NCBI RefSeq assembly: GCF_004348535.1
Contig: NZ_SMJX01000067.1
Location: 1 to 33,006 of the forward strand
Direction: 5' to 3'
Origin: Actinomadura sp. KC216
GTDB taxonomy: Bacteria; Actinomycetota; Actinomycetes; Streptosporangiales; Streptosporangiaceae
Length of the DNA stretch: 33,006 nucleotides
Below are positions 17,392 through 24,283 of the stretch, piece after piece (positions within the stretch are counted from its first letter, which is position 1; every line of letters starts with the position of its first letter). A program made the translations under genes and the position numbers. The notes beneath the pieces are model-generated. The model saw only the letters and a program-made list of their open reading frames with translations, made no database searches and was not told the DNA's origin.

Positions 17392-17462
17392 TTCCCTGTA
17401 GTTCAACGGCAGAACGCCGCGCTGTTAATGCGGATATCCAGGTTCGAATCCTGGCGGGGGAG
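17392..17462 (+). tRNA. tRNA-Asn (GTT), atypical 71-nt form
   Basis: A full cloverleaf folds by eye. The acceptor TTCCCTG pairs with CGGGGGA using two G-T wobbles. The D-arm is GTTC/GAAC with a 7-nt loop. The anticodon stem is CCGCG/TGCGG with loop CTGTTAA and anticodon GTT at 17424-17426. The variable loop is 4 nt (ATAT). The T-arm is CCAGG/CCTGG with loop TTCGAAT. The discriminator is G, as expected for Asn. CCA is not encoded. The D-arm and short variable loop resemble bacterial tRNA-Gly more than the usual tRNA-Asn, so this is probably a secondary isodecoder. An HNH nuclease gene begins 25 nt downstream. Confidence 0.85.
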
Positions 17463-17487
17463 CGGCACGGGCTAGGGAGGTGACCCG

Positions 17488-17928
17488 GTGAACGTGCTCG
17501 TCCTGAACGCGTCGTACGAGCCACTGCAGAAGGTGGATCTGCGGCACGCCATCCGGATGCTGGTCCGCGAGGTGGCGGTCGTGGAGGAGGCGGAGGAGGG
17601 CCGCACCTTCGGCCGTTTCCCCGTGCCGCGCGTCCTGCGGCTGGTCCGGTACGTCGCGATGCGCTGGCGGCACGGACGGCGCCCGCCGTGGAGCAAGCGC
17701 GGCGTCTACCTGCGCGACCGGGGGCTCTGCTGCTACTGCGGCAAGCGCGGCAACACCATCGACCACGTCCACCCGCAGTCGCGCGGCGGCGGCGACACGT
17801 GGGAGAACACCGTCCTGGCCTGCGGCAAGTGCAACAACCGCAAGGGCGACCGGACGGTCGCGGAGGCGGGCCTGCGGCTGCTGGCCGAGCCGCGCGTCCC
17901 GCGCTGGGACGAGCTCGTCGGCCCCTGA
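17488..17928 (+). CDS. HNH endonuclease
   Basis: A 146-residue protein of the actinobacterial HNH family that begins MNVLVLNASYEPL. The zinc site is CCYC (Cys81, Cys84) with CGKC (Cys112, Cys115). The catalytic HNH core is IDHVHPQSRGG (Asp92, His93, His95) with Asn107 and CNNRKG. GTG 17488 has an excellent GGGAGGTGA site. Homologues are single-copy and widespread in actinobacteria, and their cellular role is unclear; the family includes nicking and restriction-type nucleases. It sits 25 nt after a tRNA-Asn and before a 13-bp hairpin, so tRNA and gene may share a transcript. Confidence 0.88.
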   Translation: MNVLVLNASYEPLQKVDLRHAIRMLVREVAVVEEAEEGRTFGRFPVPRVLRLVRYVAMRWRHGRRPPWSKRGVYLRDRGLCCYCGKRGNTIDHVHPQSRGGGDTWENTVLACGKCNNRKGDRTVAEAGLRLLAEPRVPRWDELVGP

Positions 17929-17952
17929 CCCAAGCCGTGGCGCAAGGCGCAT

Positions 17953-17990
17953 CGGAGGCCGGTCCACCGCACCGCGGGGACCGGCCTCCG
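17953..17990 (+). terminator. Strong terminator hairpin after HNH gene
   Basis: CGGAGGCCGGTCC and GGACCGGCCTCCG form a perfect 13-bp stem around a 12-nt loop, 24 nt past the HNH stop. There is no T-run, as is common in this phylum. Confidence 0.7.
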
Positions 17991-18051
17991 AATCGTGGAC
18001 CATACCGAGATCCGGTAGTGTTCGAGTTACTCTATGTGTTTTTGAAAGCTT

Positions 18052-18081
18052 CTGAGGCTAATTAGGTGATTGTGGTAGCGT
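18052..18081 (+). promoter_or_regulatory. Weak promoter candidate in AT-rich leader
   Basis: CTGAGG (18052-18057) and TAGCGT (18076-18081) are spaced by 18 nt in an AT-rich stretch. They would give a leader of about 30 nt to the GTG at 18119, which has AGGAG with 6-nt spacing. The -35 match is poor, so this is tentative. Confidence 0.25.
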
Positions 18082-18118
18082 GCCGCCAATCTTGACGTTT
18101 GTTATCTAGGAGTGATCT

Positions 18119-19135
18119 GTGGCGGCCCTCGATCCCCTCGGCACGGCGGCCCGCCCGGGCGGGCGGCGCAGGGCGGGGCGGCGCCTCGCGGCCCTCGCCC
18201 TCGCGGCGGGCCTTGCGGTGGCGCTGCCGCCGGCGTCCGGGAGCGCGGCGAGCCTCCCGCAGGAACCGCAGGACCTCAAGAAGAAGTACGCGGACCTCCA
18301 GAAGCGCGCCGCGAAGCTGTCGAAGGAGTACCGCGGCGAGCTCGTCACCCTCGAAGAGACGAAGAAGGCCGCCGAGCGCGCCGCCGCGGACGCCGCCGCG
18401 TCCGGCAGGGAGTACGAGGCCGCCCGCGCGGACATCGCCCGCCTCGCCTCCACCGCCTACATGACCGGACGGCTCGACGTCGCCCCGATGATCTCCGCGG
18501 CGGACCCGGGCGCCGCCGTCCACGACGCCGCCGTGATCGAGCACATCAGCCGCAACAACGGCCGCCGCCTCCAGACGCTGCAGGCCCTCAACACGAAGGC
18601 GACCGAGTCGCAGGCGACGGCCGCCAAGAAGCTGGACGCGGTGAAGAAGGAGATCGAGGACCTGGAGAGCCAGCGCACCCGCGTCAGGAAGCTGCTGGCC
18701 AAGTACAAGCCCGAGGTCACCAGGACGCAGGCCCCCGCCGGACGCCCCGACGGCGTGAGCGGCTCCAAGTCACCGATCACCGGGAACTCGATGACCGCGC
18801 GGATGCGGACCGCCCTGCTCGCGATCGACGGCAGGTTCGGACCGTTCCCGGCCATCGGGTGCTCGCGGCCCGGCGACCCGCAGGACCACGGCTCCGGCCG
18901 GGCCTGCGACTTCATGGAGAGCACCGGCGGGCGGATGCCGAGCGCGTCCGCGCAGGCGCACGGCGACCAGGTCGCCCAGTACGTGATCAACAACGCGTCC
19001 CGGCTGGGGATCAAGTACGTCATCTGGAAGCAGCGCATCTACGACTTCCGCAGCAGCGGCGGCTGGCGCCAGATGGAGGACCGCGGCAGCGTCACGCAGA
19101 ACCACTACGACCACGTCCACGTCTCCGTCCTCTGA
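18119..19135 (+). CDS. Secreted coiled-coil protein with M15-like C-terminal domain
   Basis: A 338-residue exported protein. The N-terminus has a basic stretch (RRRAGRR) and a hydrophobic core (residues 23-40), ending in an AxA-type site near 44. Residues 48-200 form charged coiled coils of the kind that precede cell-wall hydrolase domains. The C-terminal domain (about 218-338) matches the ARB_07466-like domain found in many actinobacterial secreted proteins. It shows HGSGRACDFM (His257, Asp264) and HYDHVHVSV (His332, His334), the pattern of LAS/M15 zinc peptidases. Cys248 and Cys263 could form a disulfide. A peptidoglycan role is inferred. GTG 18119 follows AGGAG with ideal spacing. It is monocistronic. 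Confidence 0.8.
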   Translation: MAALDPLGTAARPGGRRRAGRRLAALALAAGLAVALPPASGSAASLPQEPQDLKKKYADLQKRAAKLSKEYRGELVTLEETKKAAERAAADAAASGREYEAARADIARLASTAYMTGRLDVAPMISAADPGAAVHDAAVIEHISRNNGRRLQTLQALNTKATESQATAAKKLDAVKKEIEDLESQRTRVRKLLAKYKPEVTRTQAPAGRPDGVSGSKSPITGNSMTARMRTALLAIDGRFGPFPAIGCSRPGDPQDHGSGRACDFMESTGGRMPSASAQAHGDQVAQYVINNASRLGIKYVIWKQRIYDFRSSGGWRQMEDRGSVTQNHYDHVHVSVL

Positions 19136-19146
19136 CCTGGAACGCG

Positions 19147-20202
19147 CTAACCCTCGTCCAGATCCACGACGGCGCGTTCCGCGGCGGAGCGGGCGGCGGC
19201 CTCGACGACCTCCAGGCCGATGATCGCGTCGGCGAGCGTCACCGGAGGGGGCTCCTCCCCGGCGAGGGCGCGGGCCACGGACGCGTAGAACTCCTGGTAG
19301 GCGCCGGGCGCGGTGGGTTCGAGCCGCTCCTCGCCGGGCGTCCCGACCACGCCGTACGAGTCGGGCGGGGCGATCCCGTAGCCCGGGTCCTTCGGGGTGA
19401 GGCCCGCGCGGAGCTGCCCCTCCTGCGCGTCCATCCCCGGCACGACGTAGGACGCGCGGCTCCCCAGCACCCGGAACCGCGGCCCGAGCTGCGCGGCCGT
19501 CGCGCTCGCCCACAGGTGGGAGCGGACGCCACCGGGGTGGGACAGGGCCACGAACACGTCGTCGGGCACCGCCGCCCCCGGGCGCCGCGCGTCGATCTCC
19601 GCGTAGACGGTGCCGGGTCGGCCGAACAGCGCGACCGCCTGGTCGATCAGGTGCGTGCCGAGGCCGAACAGGATGCCGCCCGCGTCGCGCGGATCGGTGC
19701 TCTCCTTCCAGCTCTTCTTCACCTCCGGCCGCCACCGCTCGAAGCGCGACTCGAACCGCCGGACGTCGCCGAGGGCGTCCGAGCCGACCAGCCGGGACGC
19801 CGTCCGGAAGTCGCCGTCCCAGCGCCGGTTGTGGAACGGGAACACCGGCAGCCCCCGCACGGCGCTCAGCGCGGCCAGCGACCGGGCGTCCGCGGCGGAG
19901 GCCGCGACCGGCTTGTCCACGACGGCGGGCAGGCCCGAGGTCAGCGCCGTCCGGGCGAGCGCGACGTGCTGCCGGTTCGGCGCGGTGATCACCACCAGGT
20001 CGTACTCGCCGGACGCGCCCCACAGCCGGTCGGCGTCGTCCGCGACCTCCGCCTCCGGGTACCGCTCCCGCACCGCCGCCTGCCGCTCCGGGTTCCCGGT
20101 GACGACCGCGGCGAGCCGCATTCCCGGGACGGACGAGATCAGCGGCGCGTGGAACACCGAGCCGCCGGTGCCGTATCCGATCAGCGCAACACGCAGGTCC
20201 AT
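19147..20202 (-). CDS. Gfo/Idh/MocA family NAD(P) oxidoreductase
   Basis: A 351-residue sugar- or cyclitol-type dehydrogenase. The N-terminal Rossmann fold begins RVALIGYGTGGSVFHAPL. The motif VDKPVA (near residue 95) carries the Lys that aligns with EKP of the family. The C-terminal alpha/beta domain contains the conserved GLGTHLIDQ (near 179-187), whose His is a likely catalytic residue. The substrate is unknown. It faces the secreted coiled-coil gene tail to tail (11-nt gap) and diverges from the receiver-flavoprotein gene with under 100 nt between starts, so its promoter must lie within 20203-20300. Confidence 0.87.
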   Translation of the reverse strand: MDLRVALIGYGTGGSVFHAPLISSVPGMRLAAVVTGNPERQAAVRERYPEAEVADDADRLWGASGEYDLVVITAPNRQHVALARTALTSGLPAVVDKPVAASAADARSLAALSAVRGLPVFPFHNRRWDGDFRTASRLVGSDALGDVRRFESRFERWRPEVKKSWKESTDPRDAGGILFGLGTHLIDQAVALFGRPGTVYAEIDARRPGAAVPDDVFVALSHPGGVRSHLWASATAAQLGPRFRVLGSRASYVVPGMDAQEGQLRAGLTPKDPGYGIAPPDSYGVVGTPGEERLEPTAPGAYQEFYASVARALAGEEPPPVTLADAIIGLEVVEAAARSAAERAVVDLDEG

Positions 20203-20259
20203 GCGTCGATCATGACCGATGGCGCGGCGGCCGCCGGGAACCGGGGTCCGGGCGCGACG

Positions 20260-20284
20260 TAGGCTTCTGTCCAGGGATGGACAG
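20260..20284 (+). promoter_or_regulatory. -10 box and overlapping 6-bp inverted repeat
   Basis: TAGGCT (20260-20265) fits TANNNT and predicts transcription from about 20272. CTGTCC (20267-20272) and GGACAG (20279-20284) form a perfect inverted repeat with a 6-nt spacer exactly across that start. This would suit a repressor site or a leader hairpin ahead of the ribosome site at 20289-20295. Confidence 0.4.
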
Positions 20285-20300
20285 GAATGAGGGGGCCCGT

Positions 20301-21947
20301 TTGCCCAAGCCAGTGCTTCTGACGGTCGACGACGACCCGGGCGTGTCCCGGGCCGTGGCCCGGGACCTGCGGCGCAGGTACGCCGAGTCGTACCGGATCG
20401 TGCGCGCCGAGTCCGGCCGGCAGGCGCTCGACGCCCTGAGCGAGCTGCGGCTGCGCGGCGAGGACACCGCCGTCATGGTCGCCGACTACCGGATGCCCGA
20501 GATGAACGGCGTCGAGTTCCTCGAACGCGCCATGGACCTGTACCCGTACGCGCGGCGCGTCCTGCTCACCGCCTACGCCGACACCGACGCCGCGATCCGC
20601 GCGATCAACGTCGTCGACCTCGACCACTACCTGCTGAAGCCCTGGGACCCGCCCGACGAGAAGTTCTACCCGGTGATCGACGAGCAGCTCGACGCGTGGG
20701 CGCGGACCGAGCGGCCCCCGCCCCGGGAGCTGCGGGTCGTCGGGCACCGCTGGTCGGCCCGCTGCTACGAGGTCCGCGACTTCCTCGCCCGCCACCAGGT
20801 GCCCTACCACTGGCTCATGGACGGCGACCCGGAGGGCGCGCAGCTCGTCGCCGCCGCGGGCTCACCGGAGCTGCCGCTGATCGTGACCGCCGACGGGACG
20901 ACGCTGTGCGCCCCGACCGACGCCGAGCTGGCCTCCGCGATCGGCCTGCCGACCACCCCGTCCACCGGGTTCTACGACCTGATCGTCGTCGGCGGCGGGC
21001 CGTCCGGGCTCGGCGCGGCCGTGTACGGCGCCTCGGAGGGCCTGAACACGGTGGTCGTGGAGCGGCGCGCGCTCGGCGGGCAGGCCGGGCAGAGCTCCCG
21101 CATCGAGAACTACCTCGGCTTCCCCGACGGGGTGACCGGGGCGCAGCTCGCCGAGCGGGCCCGCCGCCAGGCCGACCGGTTCGGCGCCGAGCTGCTCCAG
21201 GCGGGCGAGGTCACCGCGCTGGAGGCGCGCGGCACCGCCCGCGTCGCCCGGCTCGCGGACGGCACCGAGATCGCCGCGCACGCCGTCATCCTCGCCACCG
21301 GCGTGTCCTACCGGCGCCTCAACGCCGAGGGCGTGGAGGACTTCGTCGGGCGCGGCGTGTTCTACGGCGCGGCGCTCACCGAGGCGCCGTCCTGCAAGGA
21401 CGAGGAGGTCGCGGTCGTCGGCGGCGCGAACTCCGCCGGGCAGGCCGCCGTCCACCTCGCGAAATACGCCAGGAAGGTGCACATCATCGTCCGGGCGGAC
21501 GGCCTGGAGCGGTCGATGTCGCACTACCTGATCGAGCAGATCGCCGAGACGCCGAACATCGAGGTCCACACCGGCAAGACCGTCTGCGCGGCGGAGGGCG
21601 CCGACCGGCTGGAGCGCCTCACGTTCGCGTGGGAGGGCGGCAAGAAGACGATCGACGCGCACTGGCTGTTCGTGTTCATCGGCGCCGAGCCGGGCACGGG
21701 CTGGCTGGACGGCTTCGTCGAGCGCGACCCGCGCGGCTACGTGCTGACCGGCCCCGACCTCGTCGCCGGGGGGCGCCGCCCCGCCGGGTGGCCGCTCGCC
21801 CGGCAGCCCTACCACCTGGAGACCAGCGTCCCCGGCGTGTTCGCGGCGGGCGACGTCCGCTCGGAGTCGATGAAGCGGGTCGCGTCCGCGGTCGGCGACG
21901 GCGCCATGGCCGTCGCGCTCGTCCACCGCTATCTGGAGCAGGCATGA
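20301..21947 (+). CDS. Response regulator fused to Grx-like and TrxR-like flavoprotein
   Basis: A 548-residue fusion. The receiver domain (1-125) has acidic residues Asp10-12, phospho-acceptor Asp62 in VADYRMP, Thr90 and Lys113 in LLKPWD. A glutaredoxin-like fold (about 143-215) keeps a single cysteine, Cys155, and a cis-Pro-like LPLIV. The thioredoxin-reductase-like part (224-548) has FAD motifs VVGGGPSGLGAA and GGQAGQSS, the NADPH motif VVGGANSAGQAA, and the FAD-closing FAAGDVR. The usual CxxC between them is replaced by GAALTEAPSC, so it cannot act as a normal thioredoxin reductase. TTG 20301 is chosen for its GAGGGGG site; ATG 20277 is the alternative. The stop overlaps the kinase start (ATGA). 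Confidence 0.9.
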   Translation: MPKPVLLTVDDDPGVSRAVARDLRRRYAESYRIVRAESGRQALDALSELRLRGEDTAVMVADYRMPEMNGVEFLERAMDLYPYARRVLLTAYADTDAAIRAINVVDLDHYLLKPWDPPDEKFYPVIDEQLDAWARTERPPPRELRVVGHRWSARCYEVRDFLARHQVPYHWLMDGDPEGAQLVAAAGSPELPLIVTADGTTLCAPTDAELASAIGLPTTPSTGFYDLIVVGGGPSGLGAAVYGASEGLNTVVVERRALGGQAGQSSRIENYLGFPDGVTGAQLAERARRQADRFGAELLQAGEVTALEARGTARVARLADGTEIAAHAVILATGVSYRRLNAEGVEDFVGRGVFYGAALTEAPSCKDEEVAVVGGANSAGQAAVHLAKYARKVHIIVRADGLERSMSHYLIEQIAETPNIEVHTGKTVCAAEGADRLERLTFAWEGGKKTIDAHWLFVFIGAEPGTGWLDGFVERDPRGYVLTGPDLVAGGRRPAGWPLARQPYHLETSVPGVFAAGDVRSESMKRVASAVGDGAMAVALVHRYLEQA

Positions 21948-23356
21948 CAACGGCAACGCCCGAGGAGCTGCGGGAGCTGTTCCTCTTCGAGGACCTCGAC
22001 GACGAGAAGCTGGCCTGGCTGTCGGAGCACGGGACGGTCGAGGCGGTCCCGGCGGGCGGCGTGATCTGCGCGCAGGGCGACGCCGCCGAGTTCCTGTACG
22101 TGCTGCTGGACGGCGAGATGGCGATGTCCACGAACGTCCGGGGCCACGTCGTGGAGGTGACCCGGACGGACCGTCCCGGCACCTACGGCGGCGCCGTCCA
22201 GGCGTACCTGGGCGACAAGATCGAGCAGATCTACCAGCACACGCTCCGGGCCGTCCGGGACTGCCGGATGTTCGTGCTGCCCGCACGCAAGTTCGGCAAG
22301 TCCGTCCTGAAGTGGTTCCCGATGGCCGCCCACCTTCTGGAGGGCATCTTCTTCGGGATGACCAACAACCGGCGGGTCGTCGACCAGCGGGAGCGGCTCA
22401 CCGCGCTCGGCACGATCACCGCCGGGCTCACGCACGAGCTGAACAACCCCGCCGCCGCGGCGGCGCGGGCCAGCACCGAGCTGGGCGAGCGGCTGATCGG
22501 CGCGCAGAAGAGCCTCGCCGACCTCGCGGCCCAGGGCGTCGACTGCACGCATCTCAGCGCGCTGGTCGCGCTGCGTCCCGACCTCCGGCCGCAGGCGGCC
22601 AGGCGGAGCCCGCTGGAGGTCAGCGACGCCGAGGACGAGCTCGGCGACTGGATGGAGGCGCACGGCGTCGACGACGCCTGGGACCTCGCGCCCGGCCTGG
22701 TCGCGGCCGGGATCGGCATCGAGCAGGCCGAGGAGGTCGCGACGGCGGCGGGCGAGCACCTGCCGGGAGCGATGCGCTGGCTCACCGAGGTGATGGAGGT
22801 CGCGCAGCTCCAGGCGGAGATATCCGAGGCGATGGGCCGCATCACCGCGCTGCTGGACTCGGCGCGCCAGTACTCCCAGCTCGACCGCGCCGCCCACCAG
22901 CGCGCCGACCTGCACGAGCTGCTCGACAGCACGCTCACCATGCTCAAGCGCAAGATCGGCCAGGACGTGGTCGTGAAGACCGACTACGACCCCGGGCTGC
23001 CGCCCGTCCCCGTCTACGCGGCGGAGCTGAACCAGGTCTGGACGAACCTGATCGTGAACGCCCTGTACGCGATGGACGGCTCCGGCACCCTCACGATCCG
23101 CACGGCGCGCGAGAACGACCACGCGCTCGTGGAGATCGCCGACACCGGGACCGGCATCCCCGAGGAGAACCTCGGCCGGATCTTCACGCCCTTCTTCACC
23201 ACGAAGCCGGTGGGGCAGGGCACCGGCCTCGGCCTGGACATCTCGTGGCGCATCGTCGCCGACCGGCACGGCGGCGACATCCGGGTCGAGTCGCTGCCCG
23301 GCGACACCCGCTTCCAGGTGCTGCTGCCGCTCACCGAGCCGAACGGCGGGGACTGA
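21944..23356 (+). CDS. Soluble histidine kinase with cyclic-nucleotide-binding-type domain
   Basis: A 470-residue cytoplasmic sensor kinase without membrane helices. Residues about 10-130 form a cNMP-binding-type beta-roll (AVPAGGVICAQGDAAEFLYVLLDGEMAM). The H-box GTITAGLTHELNNPAAAA places the phospho-accepting His at 164. About 130 residues of helical insert follow before the second helix of the dimer domain. The ATPase core has the N-box NQVWTNLIVNALYAMDG, then DTGTGIPEENLGRIFTPFFTTK and GQGTGLGLDI. It is coupled by ATGA overlap to the receiver-flavoprotein, its obvious partner. The ligand may be a nucleotide or something else, since key cNMP contacts cannot be confirmed by eye. Confidence 0.9.
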   Translation: MTTATPEELRELFLFEDLDDEKLAWLSEHGTVEAVPAGGVICAQGDAAEFLYVLLDGEMAMSTNVRGHVVEVTRTDRPGTYGGAVQAYLGDKIEQIYQHTLRAVRDCRMFVLPARKFGKSVLKWFPMAAHLLEGIFFGMTNNRRVVDQRERLTALGTITAGLTHELNNPAAAAARASTELGERLIGAQKSLADLAAQGVDCTHLSALVALRPDLRPQAARRSPLEVSDAEDELGDWMEAHGVDDAWDLAPGLVAAGIGIEQAEEVATAAGEHLPGAMRWLTEVMEVAQLQAEISEAMGRITALLDSARQYSQLDRAAHQRADLHELLDSTLTMLKRKIGQDVVVKTDYDPGLPPVPVYAAELNQVWTNLIVNALYAMDGSGTLTIRTARENDHALVEIADTGTGIPEENLGRIFTPFFTTKPVGQGTGLGLDISWRIVADRHGGDIRVESLPGDTRFQVLLPLTEPNGGD

Positions 23357-23362
23357 CCGCGG

Positions 23363-24157
23363 CTACTCGAACAGGTCGGGCTGCTCCCGGGTGATCTGGT
23401 CGTACAGCGGCTGGTAGTTGATCCAGCCGACCAGGTCGTTGCCGATCTGCTGGTGGGTCAGGACGGCGTTGTCGTGCTCGATCGGGACGACCTGCCCGGC
23501 GGCCTTGGCGAGGAGCTGCACCTGGCACGAGCGCTCCATCGTGATGAACCACCAGGCGGCGGCGTCCACGGTGTCGCCGACCGTCAGCAGGCCGTGGTTG
23601 CGGAGGATGACGGCCTTGGTGTCGCCGAGCGCGGCGGCGATCCGCTTGCCCTCCTCCAGGTCGGTGACGACGCCGGTGTAGTCGTCGAACAGGCCGTGGT
23701 CCTGGTAGAACGCGCACACGTCCTGCGTGATCGGCTCCAGCCTCTGGCCGAGCGCCGAGAGCGCCCGCCCGTAGGTGGAGTGGCTGTGCGCGGCGGCGAC
23801 GACGCCCGGCCTCGCCTGGTGGATCTGGGAGTGGATCGCGAACGCGGCCTCGTTGACCGGGTACCGTCCCTGGACGACCTTGCCCTCGTGGTTCACCAGG
23901 ATCAGGTCGCTGACCTTGATGTGCTTGAACGACATCCCGAACGGGTTCACCCAGAAGTGGTCGGTGCGCTCGGGGTCGCGGGCGGTGATGTGCCCGGCCA
24001 CGCCCTCCTCGAAGCCGAACTTGCCGAAGATGCGCAGCGCGGCGGTGAGGCGCTCCTTGCGGTGCCGGCGCTCGTCCTCGACGTCGTCGAAGGCCGGGGG
24101 CAGCTTGAAGATCAGGTCGGTGGGCAGCTTCTCCAGGAACTCGTCCTCGTCGGACAT
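23363..24157 (-). CDS. Class II aldolase/adducin family protein
   Basis: A 264-residue zinc-dependent aldolase-type protein. Visible signatures are EGVAGHITARDP (near 51-62), the NPFG/LVNHEGKVVQG segment, and the zinc ligands AAAHSHSTYG (His124, His126) and RNHGLL (His188). Glu103 in VNEAAF fits the catalytic position. The substrate could be a phosphorylated or free hydroxy-acid or sugar and is not identifiable. ATG 24157 has GAGGAG 8 nt upstream. It diverges from the PucR gene, and the region between carries two inverted repeats, so PucR probably controls it. It meets the histidine kinase tail to tail with a 6-nt gap. Confidence 0.87.
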   Translation of the reverse strand: MSDEDEFLEKLPTDLIFKLPPAFDDVEDERRHRKERLTAALRIFGKFGFEEGVAGHITARDPERTDHFWVNPFGMSFKHIKVSDLILVNHEGKVVQGRYPVNEAAFAIHSQIHQARPGVVAAAHSHSTYGRALSALGQRLEPITQDVCAFYQDHGLFDDYTGVVTDLEEGKRIAAALGDTKAVILRNHGLLTVGDTVDAAAWWFITMERSCQVQLLAKAAGQVVPIEHDNAVLTHQQIGNDLVGWINYQPLYDQITREQPDLFE

Positions 24158-24283
24158 GGGGGCACTCCTCGGCTCGTCTGCGTCCACCGAACACCATCGC
24201 CGGGCGGTTCGGCTATACCGGAACGATCCAAGCCTTCCGGGCCTCGTTGTCCGTTGCGGACAAAAGGGGCGCAGAATGGGGGG
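24158..24283. promoter_or_regulatory. Divergent aldolase/pucR control region with two inverted repeats
   Basis: TTGTCCG-TTG-CGGACAA (24247-24263) is a perfect 17-bp interrupted palindrome ending 20 nt before the pucR start. CCGGAA (24218-24223) and TTCCGG (24235-24240) form a second inverted repeat with an 11-nt spacer. A TATA element (24214-24217) next to the second repeat may be the -10 for the aldolase on the minus strand. TTGTCC of the palindrome can be read as a -35 for pucR. These are candidate operators for the adjacent PucR protein. Confidence 0.45.

Noticed and set aside
17349..17990. Genomic-island attachment site at the tRNA
   Set aside because: No integrase, no second tRNA fragment and no change in base composition downstream are seen in this window.
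18001..18118. Possible c-di-AMP riboswitch before the secreted cell-wall-type gene
   Set aside because: Such elements precede some actinobacterial wall hydrolases, but the leader is too short and AT-rich and lacks recognisable conserved blocks.
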